The position numbers and the translations under genes were made by a program. Below the pieces are notes generated by a model, which was not told where the DNA came from, did not search any database, and was given only the letters and a program-made list of their open reading frames with translations. Below are positions 8,303 through 16,525 of a stretch of DNA of 64,000 nucleotides, in pieces (positions within the stretch are counted from its first letter, which is position 1; every line of letters starts with the position of its first letter). Source of the DNA: Cellulomonas sp. KH9 (GTDB lineage: Bacteria; Actinomycetota; Actinomycetes; Actinomycetales; Cellulomonadaceae); contig NZ_FOSE01000001.1 in NCBI RefSeq assembly GCF_900114185.1, positions 108,485 to 172,484 on the forward strand. Reading direction: 5' to 3'.

Positions 8303-8329
8303 CGATCGACTTCCTTGAGGAATCGATCG
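8303..8329 (+). promoter_or_regulatory. Near-perfect palindrome upstream of DUF2975/HTH genes
   Basis: The left arm CGATCGACTTCCT (8303-8315) and right arm AGGAATCGATCG (8318-8329) pair with one unpaired base and a 2-base centre. It lies 57 bases before the DUF2975 gene, whose partner gene encodes a small HTH protein. Further TCGAT-containing words follow at about 8333 and 8370. It is a likely autoregulatory operator, although an RNA hairpin is possible. Confidence 0.5.
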
Positions 8330-8385
8330 TTTCTCGATAGATTTCACCGCATCCGATCCCAGGACGTCCGATCGAGGAGCCCGTC

Positions 8386-8880
8386 ATGCGCAACCTGACC
8401 GTCGGAGCCCTGCGCGTCGTCATCGCGCTCGCGCTCGCGGGGACCCTGTTCGTCCAGTGCGTCATGGCGCCGCTGCTGTGGACCGACCTCGTCGAGGCCG
8501 GCGCCCCGCCGTCCGTCCGGGTGCCGTTCGTCGTGATCTTCGTGCTCGGTCTGGTCACGCTGCAGGTCTGCGGGGTGTGCGTGTGGCGTCTGCTGACGAT
8601 GGTCCGCCGCGAGGAGGTCTTCACGCCCGCCGCGTTCCGCTGGGTGGACGTCATCATCGGCGCCATCGCGGCGGCGGCGGTCCTGGCGTTCGCGCTGGCG
8701 GTCGTGCTGGCACCGGGGGAGGCGGTCGCCCCGGGGATGGTGCTGCTGGTCGGCGGCGCGGCACTCGTCCTCGGCGGCATCGCGCTGATCGTCCTGCTGC
8801 TGCGGCTGCTGCTCGCGCAGGCCGTCGAGCGCGACACCGAGGCCCGGCGCCTGCGCGACGAGCTCGACGAGGTGATCTGA
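8386..8880 (+). CDS. DUF2975 membrane protein
   Basis: A 164-residue integral membrane protein with four predicted helices (around residues 9-30, 45-65, 85-110 and 115-140) and a charged C-terminus (ERDTEARRLRDELDEVI) that could form a coiled coil. It fits DUF2975, a family regularly encoded just before a small YozG-like HTH protein. The stop codon overlaps the start of that HTH gene, so they form a two-gene unit. Family function is unknown; the coupling suggests that the membrane protein controls or is controlled by the HTH partner. Confidence 0.75.
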   Translation: MRNLTVGALRVVIALALAGTLFVQCVMAPLLWTDLVEAGAPPSVRVPFVVIFVLGLVTLQVCGVCVWRLLTMVRREEVFTPAAFRWVDVIIGAIAAAAVLAFALAVVLAPGEAVAPGMVLLVGGAALVLGGIALIVLLLRLLLAQAVERDTEARRLRDELDEVI

Positions 8881-9113
8881 TGCCGATCGTCGTGGACGTC
8901 GACGTCATGCTCGCGCGCCGCAAGATGTCCGTCGGGACCCTCGCCGAGCGCGTCGGGATCACCCCCGCCAACCTCGCCGTGCTGAAGAACGGGCGCGCGA
9001 AGGCCGTGCGCTTCACGACGCTCGCCGCGCTGTGCGAGGTGCTGGAGTGCCAGCCGGGGGACCTGCTGCGCTGGGAGCCGGACGCGGAGCAGGAGGCACC
9101 CGACCCGGCGTGA
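8880..9113 (+). CDS. YozG-like XRE-family HTH regulator
   Basis: A 77-residue Cro/C1-type protein. VGTLAERVGITPANLAVLKNG forms the helix-turn-helix, and LCEVLECQPGDLLRWEPD is the standard ending of the YozG/YdcN-like subfamily. The start overlaps the DUF2975 stop by one base (TGATG). It probably binds the palindrome at 8303-8329 and autoregulates the pair. No other domain is present. Confidence 0.8.
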   Translation: MPIVVDVDVMLARRKMSVGTLAERVGITPANLAVLKNGRAKAVRFTTLAALCEVLECQPGDLLRWEPDAEQEAPDPA

Positions 9114-9129
9114 CCGGCGCCGGGCGACG

Positions 9130-9969
9130 TCAGGCGGCGGGCGCCGTCGGGACGAACGGGCGGACCTCCTCGTCGGCCCCGTCCACGACCAGGCACGTCG
9201 CCTCCGGCACCTCACGCCACGCACCACGCAGCTCGCCCAGCGGCTCGGACACGATGATCCGGGCGTCGTCGGACAGGTTCTGCAGCGCGGGGTTGTCGGG
9301 GTAGTGCTGCCGCAGCACCGAGACGTCGGCGTTGCGGAACAGCGAGCGCGAGCGGCCCTCGGAGGAGTACCGGACCGCCCACATGCGACGGCCGTCCGTC
9401 GCGGCGAGCGTGCCCTGGAACGGGAAGTCGACGCCGTGGCGCCGCCCCGCCTCCTCGACCTGGCCGACGGCGGCGGCCATCGCCGCCGGCGGGTCGTCGG
9501 CGAGCCCGGCGGTGAGGGCCAGGTGGAACACCGTCTCGGAGTCGGTCGTGCCCTCGATGGTGGGGAAGAGCTCCGGGTCCACCAGGAGCTGCAGGTCACG
9601 CTTGTAGGTGGGGAACCGGTCCAGCGAGCCGTTGTGCATGAACACCCACCGGTCGTGCCGGAACGGGTGGCAGTTGGTCTGCTGCACCGCGGTGCCGGTG
9701 GTCGCCCGCACGTGCGCGAAGACCGTGCCGGAGCGGATGTGGCGCGCGAGCTCGCGCAGGTTCCGGTCGTTCCACGCGGGCTCGGTGCTGCGGAACAGGC
9801 CGGGCTCCGGCGCGTGGCCGTCGTACCAGGCGACGCCGAACCCGTCGCCGTTGGTCGGCTCCACACCGAGGTGGCTGTGCCTGCTCTGCAGGACCAGGGA
9901 GTTGGCGGGTTTGTACAGCAGGTCGTCGAGCGTCACCGGTGCACCCGAGTACGCCAGCCATCGGCACAT
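9130..9969 (-). CDS. Class II glutamine amidotransferase (EgtC/YafJ-like)
   Basis: A 279-residue N-terminal-nucleophile hydrolase. After the initiator, Cys2 in MCRWLAYSG is the catalytic nucleophile. Further motifs are NGDGFGVAWY, HVRATTGTAVQQTNCHPF and FMHNGSLDRF, which form the glutaminase pocket. It resembles EgtC of ergothioneine synthesis, but no other egt genes are nearby. It is therefore better called a stand-alone class II amidotransferase that may hydrolyse a gamma-glutamyl amide. The start at 9969 is fixed by the need for Cys2. It lies 89 bases downstream of the phosphofructokinase gene, past a terminator hairpin. Confidence 0.85.
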   Translation of the reverse strand: MCRWLAYSGAPVTLDDLLYKPANSLVLQSRHSHLGVEPTNGDGFGVAWYDGHAPEPGLFRSTEPAWNDRNLRELARHIRSGTVFAHVRATTGTAVQQTNCHPFRHDRWVFMHNGSLDRFPTYKRDLQLLVDPELFPTIEGTTDSETVFHLALTAGLADDPPAAMAAAVGQVEEAGRRHGVDFPFQGTLAATDGRRMWAVRYSSEGRSRSLFRNADVSVLRQHYPDNPALQNLSDDARIIVSEPLGELRGAWREVPEATCLVVDGADEEVRPFVPTAPAA

Positions 9970-10029
9970 GTCGGCCCCCTCGCCGCGGCCCGTGCGGCAC
10001 GGACCCCTCCGTCCACCTTGGCCCGCGCG

Positions 10030-10055
10030 CCCCCGCACCGCCAGGGGTGCGGGGG
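10030..10055 (-). terminator. Hairpin terminator after phosphofructokinase gene
   Basis: CCCCCGCACC (10030-10039) pairs perfectly with GGTGCGGGGG (10046-10055) over a 6-base loop. It lies just past the stop codon of the leftward pfkA-type gene and before the amidotransferase start, so it probably separates the two transcripts. Confidence 0.6.
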
Positions 10056-10058
10056 GGC

Positions 10059-11192
10059 TCAGTCGCCCAGCCCGGTGCCCACCTGACGTGCGGCGCGCAC
10101 CCACGCGTGGTCCGGCGGGACGAGCTTGACCTTGCCGGCCACGTCGGCCAGCGGCACCGGGACGGCGTCGTCACCGCGCGCGGCGACCATCACACCGAAG
10201 TCGCCGCGCTCGACGAGGTCCGCCGCCGCCGCGCCCAGGCGTGTCGCGAGCAGGCGGTCCGCCGCGCACGGCGTCCCGCCGCGCTGCACGTACCCCAGGA
10301 TCGTCACGCGGGTCTCGAGCCCCGTGGCGGCCTCGAGCTCACGCGCCAGCTTGAACGTGTGCTCCCGCTGCGCGTCCTCGACGTTGGCCAGGTGCTTCTT
10401 GGCAGCGCGTCGCGCCTCCGGCGTCTTCGCGGACTTCACGAGCAGCTGCGCCGCGTCGTAGTCCGCGGTGTCCTCGACGTCCCGCGCGCCCTCGGCGACG
10501 GCGACCACGGAGAACGACGAGCCGTGGGCGGTGCGCCGCCGGATCGTCTGGGCGACCGACTCGATCGTGTACGGGATCTCGGGGATGAGGATGATGTCCG
10601 CACCGCCCGCGACCCCGGCGGCCAGCGTCAGCCACCCCGCCCGGTGGCCCATGATCTCGGTGAGGATGATCCGGTGGTGGCTGTGCGCCGTGGAGTGCAC
10701 CCGGTCCACGGCGTCGGTCGCGATCTCCGTGGCCGTCGCGAACCCGAACGTCGTGTCGGTCTCGGCGATGTCGTTGTCGATCGTCTTGGGCAGGTGGATG
10801 ACGTTGAGCCCGGCCTCGACCAGGCGCATCGCGTTCTTCGCGGTCCCGCCGCCGCCCAGCATGATCAGGGCGTCCAGGCCCAGCTCGCGGTAGTTCTCGG
10901 CGACGGTGGGCACCATGTCCTGCGGCTCGCCGTCGACCAGGTACCGGTGCACCTTGTCCCGGCTGGTGCCCAGGATCGTGCCGCCCACCGTCAGGATCCC
11001 GGACAGGGCCTTGCCGTCGAGCTCGACGTACCGGTTCTCGACCAGGCCCGTCACCCCGTCACGGAACCCGAACAGCTCCATGCCGTAGTGCGCGATCGCG
11101 GTCTTGCCGAACCCGCGGATCGCCGCGTTCAGCCCAGGGCTGTCGCCTCCTGCCGTGAGGATCCCGACCCGCTTCGCCCTGGTTCGCGTCAT
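10059..11192 (-). CDS. pfkA: 6-phosphofructokinase (mixed ATP/PPi residue pattern)
   Basis: A 377-residue group-A phosphofructokinase that makes fructose 1,6-bisphosphate from fructose 6-phosphate in glycolysis. Motifs: [17 protein letters not shown] (residues 10-26), [10 protein letters not shown] (112-121), PKTIDND (135-141, catalytic Asp139), [10 protein letters not shown] and GYVQRGGTP. At the two donor-selecting positions it has Gly116 (E. coli Gly104, ATP-like) with Lys136 (E. coli Gly124, PPi-like), and Gly115 replaces E. coli Asp103. This pattern occurs in a known clade near the PPi enzymes, so the phosphoryl donor cannot be stated from sequence. The ATG at 11192 begins the conserved region. 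Confidence 0.9.
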   Translation of the reverse strand: MTRTRAKRVGILTAGGDSPGLNAAIRGFGKTAIAHYGMELFGFRDGVTGLVENRYVELDGKALSGILTVGGTILGTSRDKVHRYLVDGEPQDMVPTVAENYRELGLDALIMLGGGGTAKNAMRLVEAGLNVIHLPKTIDNDIAETDTTFGFATATEIATDAVDRVHSTAHSHHRIILTEIMGHRAGWLTLAAGVAGGADIILIPEIPYTIESVAQTIRRRTAHGSSFSVVAVAEGARDVEDTADYDAAQLLVKSAKTPEARRAAKKHLANVEDAQREHTFKLARELEAATGLETRVTILGYVQRGGTPCAADRLLATRLGAAAADLVERGDFGVMVAARGDDAVPVPLADVAGKVKLVPPDHAWVRAARQVGTGLGD

Positions 11193-11336
11193 GCCGCCTC
11201 CGCCGCCCGTGACCGGCGGGGGCCGGCCGTCTGCCGGACAGTGTCGTGGGCGTCGCGCGGTCGCACAACGTGGCGGCGGACGCCGCACACCCCGTGACGT
11301 CCCAGGTGGGGCGCCGGGCGTCGGCGGCCGGCAGGG

Positions 11337-11672
11337 TCACGCGGTGCGCGGCCCGTACATGATGAGAGCGACGCCGACGAGGCACACGAGGGCGCCCGTC
11401 ACGTCCCACCGGTCCGGCCGGAACCCGTCGACGACCACGCCCCACAGCAGCGACCCGGCCACGAACACCCCGCCGTACGCAGCCAGGATCCGCCCGAAGC
11501 TCGCGTCCGGCTGCAGCGTCGCCACCGCGCCGTACAGGCCGAGCGCGATCACGCCGAACCCGACCCAGACCCATCCGCGGTGCTCACGGATGCCCTGCCA
11601 GACCAGCCACGCACCGCTGATCTCCAGGCCCGCGGCCGCGACGAACAGCAGGATCGAGCGCAGGACGGTCAT
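11337..11672 (-). CDS. YnfA-family small membrane protein
   Basis: A 111-residue protein with four hydrophobic helices. [37 protein letters not shown] and [15 protein letters not shown] are the conserved UPF0060/YnfA segments. The family resembles small-multidrug-resistance pumps, and YnfA has been linked to drug efflux in enterobacteria. The role in actinobacteria is not established. The ATG at 11672 gives the normal family length of about 108 residues. It is monocistronic, 145 bases downstream of the phosphofructokinase start. Confidence 0.88.
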   Translation of the reverse strand: MTVLRSILLFVAAAGLEISGAWLVWQGIREHRGWVWVGFGVIALGLYGAVATLQPDASFGRILAAYGGVFVAGSLLWGVVVDGFRPDRWDVTGALVCLVGVALIMYGPRTA

Positions 11673-11923
11673 GGGGTGAGGCCTCTCGTCGGGTGGGACG
11701 AGTATCGCGGGCACCGCGAGCACCGCAGGGTCAGCGGCGAGCGGTGCGTGCCACGTACGCCGACCCGCACGTCCGGTCGTCGCCGGCGTCGGAAGGCGAG
11801 CGTCACCGAGCCGGCGGCGACCCCGGCGGCGACCGGGGCACCAGCCCGGCGTGCCGGGTCCTGCCGGGCGCGTCGAGGGGTCCGGGCCGAGGGGTGGACG
11901 CCGCCGGACCCCGGCGGTAGCGT

Positions 11924-11939
11924 ATAAGCCACGACTTAT
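11924..11939 (+). promoter_or_regulatory. ATAAG-N6-CTTAT operator for the ArsR partner
   Basis: A short palindrome, ATAAG (11924-11928), six bases, CTTAT (11935-11939), lies 22 bases before the AHSA1 gene in otherwise very GC-rich DNA. ArsR-family repressors bind AT-rich palindromes of this kind. The second gene of the unit encodes an ArsR protein, so autoregulation is likely. Confidence 0.55.
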
Positions 11940-11960
11940 TCACCGCGCTCTGGAGGAACC

Positions 11961-12608
11961 ATGATCGGCATCGACGCACTGGAGCAGGCCGGGCTCGTCA
12001 CGCGTGAGCTGCGCGGCGGCGAGCGGGACGGCGCGCCCACGAAGATCGCGGTCGCGCGACGGACGTACCGGGCCGCCGTCGACGACGTCTGGGACGCGCT
12101 CACCGACCCCGAGCGGCTGCCGCGCTGGTTCGCGCCCGTCACGGGCGACCTGCGCGAGGGCGGCCGCTACCAGGTGGTGGGCAACGCCGGCGGCGTCGTC
12201 GAGGAGTGCCGGGCGCCCGAGCGGCTCGGGCTCACGTGGGAGATGGGCGACCAGGTCAGCTGGGTCGAGGTGCTGCTGGCCCCGGCCGACGGCGGCACCG
12301 AGCTCACGCTGCTGCACGAGTCCCACGTCGACCCGGCGTTCTGGGAGCAGTTCGGCCCCGGGGCCGTCGGCGTCGGGTGGGACCTCGCCCTGTGGGGGCT
12401 CGCGGTCCACCTCGCCACCGGCGCGGCGGTCGCGCAGGAGGACGGCGAGCAGTGGCCCATGACGCCCGACGGGCAGGCGTTCATCGACCACGCGGCCAGC
12501 GGGTGGGCCCGGGCGGACGCCGCGGACGGACGCGAGGCTGCGTCGGCCGAGGCCGCCGGGCGGCGGACGTTCGGGTTCTACACGGGCACGACCGCGCCCG
12601 AGGCATGA
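11961..12608 (+). CDS. AHSA1/SRPBCC domain protein
   Basis: A 215-residue protein with an Activator-of-Hsp90-type START-like fold. RRTYRAAVDDVWDALTDPERLPRWFAPVTGDLREGG spans the first strand, helix pair and loop, and PERLGLTWEMG and TELTLLHES follow. The C-terminal third adds a helical region (VGWDLALWGLAVHL). In actinobacteria such proteins are commonly encoded beside an ArsR regulator, as here at 12652. They are thought to bind hydrophobic ligands, but the substrate is unknown. The first roughly 25 residues look like the end of a regulator-type N-terminal extension. GGAGG precedes the ATG. Confidence 0.82.
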   Translation: MIGIDALEQAGLVTRELRGGERDGAPTKIAVARRTYRAAVDDVWDALTDPERLPRWFAPVTGDLREGGRYQVVGNAGGVVEECRAPERLGLTWEMGDQVSWVEVLLAPADGGTELTLLHESHVDPAFWEQFGPGAVGVGWDLALWGLAVHLATGAAVAQEDGEQWPMTPDGQAFIDHAASGWARADAADGREAASAEAAGRRTFGFYTGTTAPEA

Positions 12609-12651
12609 GCGAGCCGGACGTGGGAGGTGCGGGCACGGGTGTGAGCGGGAC

Positions 12652-13140
12652 ATGAGCATGACGGCGACGGGCACCGCGGGAGACGGTGGCGCGCGGACGC
12701 GGGCCGTGCGGGCGGGTGCCGGGCGTGCCGGTGCCGCGTCGGCGACCCCCGGACGGCCGCCCGTGGCACCGGTCGACGTCGTCCTCGCCGCACTCGCGGA
12801 GCCCGTGCGCCGGCGGCTGCTCGAGCACCTCGGTCGCGCCGAGCGGGCGGCCGGCGAGCTCGTCGCGGCCGCCGCGGACGAGTTCGGCATCTCCCAGCCC
12901 GCGACGTCCCAGCACCTGCGGGTGCTGCGCGAGGCCGGCGTCGTGACGGTGCGCGCCGCGGGGTCGCGGCGGCTCTACCGGGTCGAGCCGCAGGCGCTGA
13001 CGGTCGTCGAGGACTGGCTGACCGGGTTCCTCGACCCGTTCGCGCAGCCGCTCGACGCGCTGGGGACGGAGCTCGTGCGCGGTCGGCGCGAGCGGCGGGT
13101 CACCGCGGCGGACGAGCGGCGACGCGAGGGGTCGGCCTGA
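12652..13140 (+). CDS. ArsR-family transcriptional repressor
   Basis: A 162-residue winged-helix protein. The core from about residue 38 reads VDVVLAALAEPVRRRLLEHL, then SQPATSQHLRVLREAGVV (recognition helix) and the beta wing VRAAGSRRLYRVEP. It lacks the paired cysteines of metal-sensing ArsR proteins, so it belongs to the SdpR-like non-metal group that pairs with AHSA1 proteins. The first 35 residues are low-complexity Ala/Gly/Arg, and the true start may be further in. It follows the AHSA1 gene by 43 bases in the same direction. Likely target: the palindrome at 11924-11939. Confidence 0.82.
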   Translation: MSMTATGTAGDGGARTRAVRAGAGRAGAASATPGRPPVAPVDVVLAALAEPVRRRLLEHLGRAERAAGELVAAAADEFGISQPATSQHLRVLREAGVVTVRAAGSRRLYRVEPQALTVVEDWLTGFLDPFAQPLDALGTELVRGRRERRVTAADERRREGSA

Positions 13141-13159
13141 GGGTGCGCGCAGCCGGCGC

Positions 13160-14272
13160 TCAGGCCACCGCGTCCGGTACCGCGTCGCGCAGCGCCTGCG
13201 CCACCGGCCACGCCGCGTCCGCCGTCGTCCCGGCGACCGTCACCGTCAGGCCCGTGGCCGGGTCGTGCGTCGAGAAGAACGACACGCCCGTGTCCTGGCC
13301 CTCGAGCGCCACCGCGTCCGCCGTGCCGGGCAGCCACAGGCCCAGGCCGTAGCGCTCCTCCTCGTCGTCGTCGTGGGCGGTCCCGTCCGCGGCCTCGGCG
13401 GCGGTCGCGCCGTCCGCCGGCACCCGGCGCATGCGCTCGACCAGCTCGTCCGGGAGGATCCGCCCGCCCAGCAGCGCACCCCAGAACCGCTCCATGTCGA
13501 GCGTCGTCGTGTACGCCCCGCCGTCCCCGCCGCCGACGACCGGCAGGTGGTGGACGTTGCTGCGCCACTGCCCGTCGACCTGCACGTACCCCACCGCGGC
13601 GTCGCCCGGCAGGGCGTCGGAGCGCAGGTAGCCGGTGGACGCCATGCCCGCGGGCTCCAGGACGCGCGTGCGCACCAGGTCGTGGAACGGCACGCCCGAC
13701 GCCCGCTGCGCCAGGGCCGCCAGCACCACGAACCCGCCGTTGCAGTAGGCGAACGCGGTGCCCGGGGCGAAGGCCTGCGGGTGGCCGTCGAGGATCGGCA
13801 GGTAGTCCTCGGCGTCGACCAGGGCGTGCACCGGGACGGGCATGAGGTACTCGCTGACGTCGGCGTCGTCGTCGAGGTAGTCGCCGATCCCGGACCGGTG
13901 GCTCAGCAGGTGCTCGACCGTGACGGCGTCGTCGACGAGCGGCAGGTCGTCGCCCAGCAGGGACCGGGCCGTGGTGCTCAGGTCCAGCGTGCCGTCCGCG
14001 ACGAGCGCGAGCACGGCCGCCGCGGTGAACCCCTTGCTGCCGCTCGCGACGGCGAACCGGTGGCGGGGCGTCAGCGCGACCCCGTGCCGGCGGTCCGCGA
14101 GTCCTGCCGCGGCGTCGAGCAGGACGTCCACGGGCCCGGAGCCCGGCAGCGCGCCGGGGGCGACCCGTGTCACCCGCGCGACGACGCCGACGTCCTCGCC
14201 GCCGTCACCCACCTCCTGTGCCGCCGCGGTGACCGCGTCGTCGAAGGTGCGTCGGAGACCGGTGCTGACCAT
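13160..14272 (-). CDS. Serine hydrolase, beta-lactamase/DD-peptidase family
   Basis: A 370-residue class-C-like hydrolase. The active-site SxxK is SGSK in FAVASGSKGFTAAAVL, and the YxN motif is YCN in TAFAYCNGGFVVLA. The usual third motif (H/K-T-G) appears as DTG in EGQDTGVSFF, a divergence suggesting an esterase or peptidase rather than an antibiotic-hydrolysing enzyme. There is no signal peptide, so it is likely cytoplasmic. The ATG at 14272 and a GTG two codons upstream are both possible starts. It is convergent with the ArsR gene and shares no obvious operon. Confidence 0.82.
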   Translation of the reverse strand: MVSTGLRRTFDDAVTAAAQEVGDGGEDVGVVARVTRVAPGALPGSGPVDVLLDAAAGLADRRHGVALTPRHRFAVASGSKGFTAAAVLALVADGTLDLSTTARSLLGDDLPLVDDAVTVEHLLSHRSGIGDYLDDDADVSEYLMPVPVHALVDAEDYLPILDGHPQAFAPGTAFAYCNGGFVVLAALAQRASGVPFHDLVRTRVLEPAGMASTGYLRSDALPGDAAVGYVQVDGQWRSNVHHLPVVGGGDGGAYTTTLDMERFWGALLGGRILPDELVERMRRVPADGATAAEAADGTAHDDDEEERYGLGLWLPGTADAVALEGQDTGVSFFSTHDPATGLTVTVAGTTADAAWPVAQALRDAVPDAVA

Positions 14273-14438
14273 GGTCACGACGCTACGTGGGCGACCCGGC
14301 CCGGCGACACCTCATACCCCCGACGTCCCCCGACCGGACGGCCCGGCGCCGACCTGCCGGGCCGTCCGGCGGAGGCGTGACGGGCGTCGGGCTCACCCCG
14401 CGACGGCGAGCACGTGCGCCGCAGGCCGAGGTCGCCCC

Positions 14439-15002
14439 TCACGCCGGCGGTGTGGTCGCGCCCGCGCCGAGCGTGCGCTGCACCCGCGTGACGTCCCGCC
14501 ACGCGCCGTGCTTGAACCCGATGCCGCGGAACGTGCCGACGGGCTCGAAGCCGAGCGCCGCGTGCAGGGCCGCGCTGGCGGGGTTCGGCTCGGTGTACCC
14601 CGCGACCGCCTGCCGGTGACCCAGGCCCGTCAGCCGCTCGAGGAGTGCGGAGTACAGCGCCCGCCCCGCACCCGTGCGCCGCCGGCCGGGTTCCAGGTAC
14701 ACGCTCGTCTCGCACGCCCACCGGTAGGCCGGGCGCGCCGCGAACGGGACCGCGTAGGCGTACCCGACCACCCGTCCCGCGTCCGCGGTGCCGGGTGGCA
14801 GCACGGCGACCAGCCACGCGTGCGACACCAGCGCGGCCGCGATACGCCCCGCCATCTCGTCGGGCGTCGGCGGGCGGTCCTCGAACGACACGACGGTGTC
14901 ACGCACGTACGGCGCGTAGACCGCCGCGCAGGCGGCGCCGTCGGCAGGTGTCGCGTCGCGGACGACCACGGGCGGGGTGGGGGCCGGGGCGCCGGAGGGC
15001 AT
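14439..15002 (-). CDS. GNAT acetyltransferase, phosphinothricin-acetyltransferase-like
   Basis: A 187-residue GNAT protein of the Pat/Bar/YncA type. It starts VVVRDATPADGAACAAVYAPY. Motif A is SVYLEPGRRRTGAGRALYSALL, with the acetyl-CoA pyrophosphate loop RRTGAG. The later GFEPVGTFRGIGFKHGAWRDV is characteristic of the L-amino-acid or phosphinothricin N-acetyltransferases. Many chromosomal members acetylate methionine derivatives rather than the herbicide. It is divergent from the AI-2E-family gene. The ATG at 15002 opens a proline-rich leader of ten residues. Confidence 0.85.
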   Translation of the reverse strand: MPSGAPAPTPPVVVRDATPADGAACAAVYAPYVRDTVVSFEDRPPTPDEMAGRIAAALVSHAWLVAVLPPGTADAGRVVGYAYAVPFAARPAYRWACETSVYLEPGRRRTGAGRALYSALLERLTGLGHRQAVAGYTEPNPASAALHAALGFEPVGTFRGIGFKHGAWRDVTRVQRTLGAGATTPPA

Positions 15003-15146
15003 GTTCGGACCCTAGCGGCCGCGTCCCGCCCTAGGGTGGGCCCCGCACGCGCGGCGCCGGCACCGCCGGCACCTCGCGCGGCATCCAGCAGCAGGTCAGC
15101 AGCCCGCCCGTCGCCCCCCGACGCCACGCCCCGCGGAGGACCACCC

Positions 15147-16475
15147 GTGACCACCGACAGCACGCCCGCGTCGCCGTACTCCCCGGGTACCGACGCCCCG
15201 GCCCCCGACGCGCCCGCGAGCGGCGCGCCGCCCGCCGCCGGTGCACCCCTGCTCGGGGCACCCGACTCCCCGGGTGACGAGGGCACGCGCCCGCTGCAGC
15301 ACGACGCGCGTCGCCCGCCCCGCTGGTGGGGCAAGGGCCTGGCGATGGCGGTCGTCGCGGTCTTCGTCGGCATCTTCGCGTGGGACGCGATCGGCGCCCT
15401 GCAGAGCCTGCTGGTGAACCTGCTCATCGCGTTCTTCGTCGCGCTCGCCCTCGAGCCGATCGTCGTGTGGCTGGTGCGCCACGGGTGGAAGCGGGGCGGG
15501 GCCGCGGCGTTCGCGCTGCTCGGCAGCCTCGTCGTGGTGCTCGTGGTGTCCGCGCTGTTCGGCAACCTGTTCGTGCAGCAGCTCGTCCAGCTCGTCGGCA
15601 ACGTCCCGGACCTGTACACGTCCACGCAGGAGCTGGTGCAGGACCGGTTCGACATCGAGGTGCCGGACGTCGCCGAGCTGCTGCGCCAGGGCGCCGAGGA
15701 GTGGGGGGCCGAGGTCGCGTCGGGTGCCCTGGTGGTCGGCTCGACCATCCTCGGCGGCGTCTTCGCGACGCTGACGATCCTGCTGGTGACGTACTACCTG
15801 CTGGCTGCCGGACCGCGGTTCCGCGCGTCGGTCTGCCGCTGGCTCACCCCGAACCGCCAGCAGGAGGTGCTGCGGCTCTGGGAGGTCACCCAGGTCAAGG
15901 TCTCGGACTTCATCAACACGCGCATCGTCCTGGCGGCGATCGCGACGGTCGCGACGTTCGCGTTCCTCGCCATCCTGGGCACCCCGTACTCGCTCCCGCT
16001 GGCGCTGTTCACGGGCGTCGTCTCGCAGTTCGTGCCCACCATCGGCACGTACATCGGCGGTGCGCTGCCGGTCGCCGTCGCGCTGACGTCGCAGGGCGTG
16101 CCCCAGGCGCTGGGCGTGCTGGCGTTCATCCTCGCGTACCAGCAGGTCGAGAACCTGTGGCTGGCGCCCAAGGTGTCGGCGCGTGCCCTGGAGATGAACC
16201 CGGCGGTGTCGTTCGTCGTGGTGCTGGCGTTCGGCGCGGTGTTCGGGGCACTGGGTGCGTTCCTGGCGCTGCCGATCGCGGCGACCATCCAGGCGGTGGC
16301 CAACACGTACGTGCAGCGCCACGAGCTGGTGCAGTCGCACATGCTGCACGACCCGGGCGAGGCGTCGGGCGGGGACCCCGGCGGGGACGACGACCCGAGC
16401 CGGGGCCGCGGTGACGCGGACAAGGCACGGGCCGCGGCACGCGAGGCCGACGAGCGCCGCGCCGACAGCGCCTGA
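15147..16475 (+). CDS. AI-2E family (TqsA/PerM) transporter
   Basis: A 442-residue membrane protein. Residues 1-55 are a proline/alanine-rich cytoplasmic tail. Eight helices follow, with the family's extended amphipathic region (NVPDLYTSTQELVQD) in the middle. Conserved stretches are TGVVSQFVPTIGTYIGGALP and YQQVENLWLAPKV, both diagnostic of PF01594. Despite the family name, members include sodium/proton antiporters, and the substrate here is open. The C-terminal 45 residues are acidic and arginine-rich. Start: GTG at 15147 behind GCGGAGGA. Convergent with aroD. Confidence 0.88.
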   Translation: MTTDSTPASPYSPGTDAPAPDAPASGAPPAAGAPLLGAPDSPGDEGTRPLQHDARRPPRWWGKGLAMAVVAVFVGIFAWDAIGALQSLLVNLLIAFFVALALEPIVVWLVRHGWKRGGAAAFALLGSLVVVLVVSALFGNLFVQQLVQLVGNVPDLYTSTQELVQDRFDIEVPDVAELLRQGAEEWGAEVASGALVVGSTILGGVFATLTILLVTYYLLAAGPRFRASVCRWLTPNRQQEVLRLWEVTQVKVSDFINTRIVLAAIATVATFAFLAILGTPYSLPLALFTGVVSQFVPTIGTYIGGALPVAVALTSQGVPQALGVLAFILAYQQVENLWLAPKVSARALEMNPAVSFVVVLAFGAVFGALGAFLALPIAATIQAVANTYVQRHELVQSHMLHDPGEASGGDPGGDDDPSRGRGDADKARAAAREADERRADSA

Positions 16476-16525
16476 CGCCGCGGGGCCTGGCCGCGCCGCG
16501 GGGCCGGGCCGCCCGGTCCCGCGGC
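16476..16525. terminator. Duplicated GC-rich unit and hairpin between convergent genes
   Basis: Directly after the AI-2E gene stop, an 18-base unit beginning CGCCGCGGGGCC occurs twice (16476-16493, 16494-16511, one mismatch). The second copy contributes to a hairpin in which GCCGCGGG (16495-16502) pairs with CCCGCGGC (16518-16525). It ends at the stop of the convergent aroD gene and could terminate both. Confidence 0.55.

Noticed and set aside
9304..10086. Plus-strand frame of about 260 codons opposite the amidotransferase gene
   Set aside because: The minus-strand protein has a full class II amidotransferase motif set. The plus frame is an Arg/Gly/Val-rich shadow.
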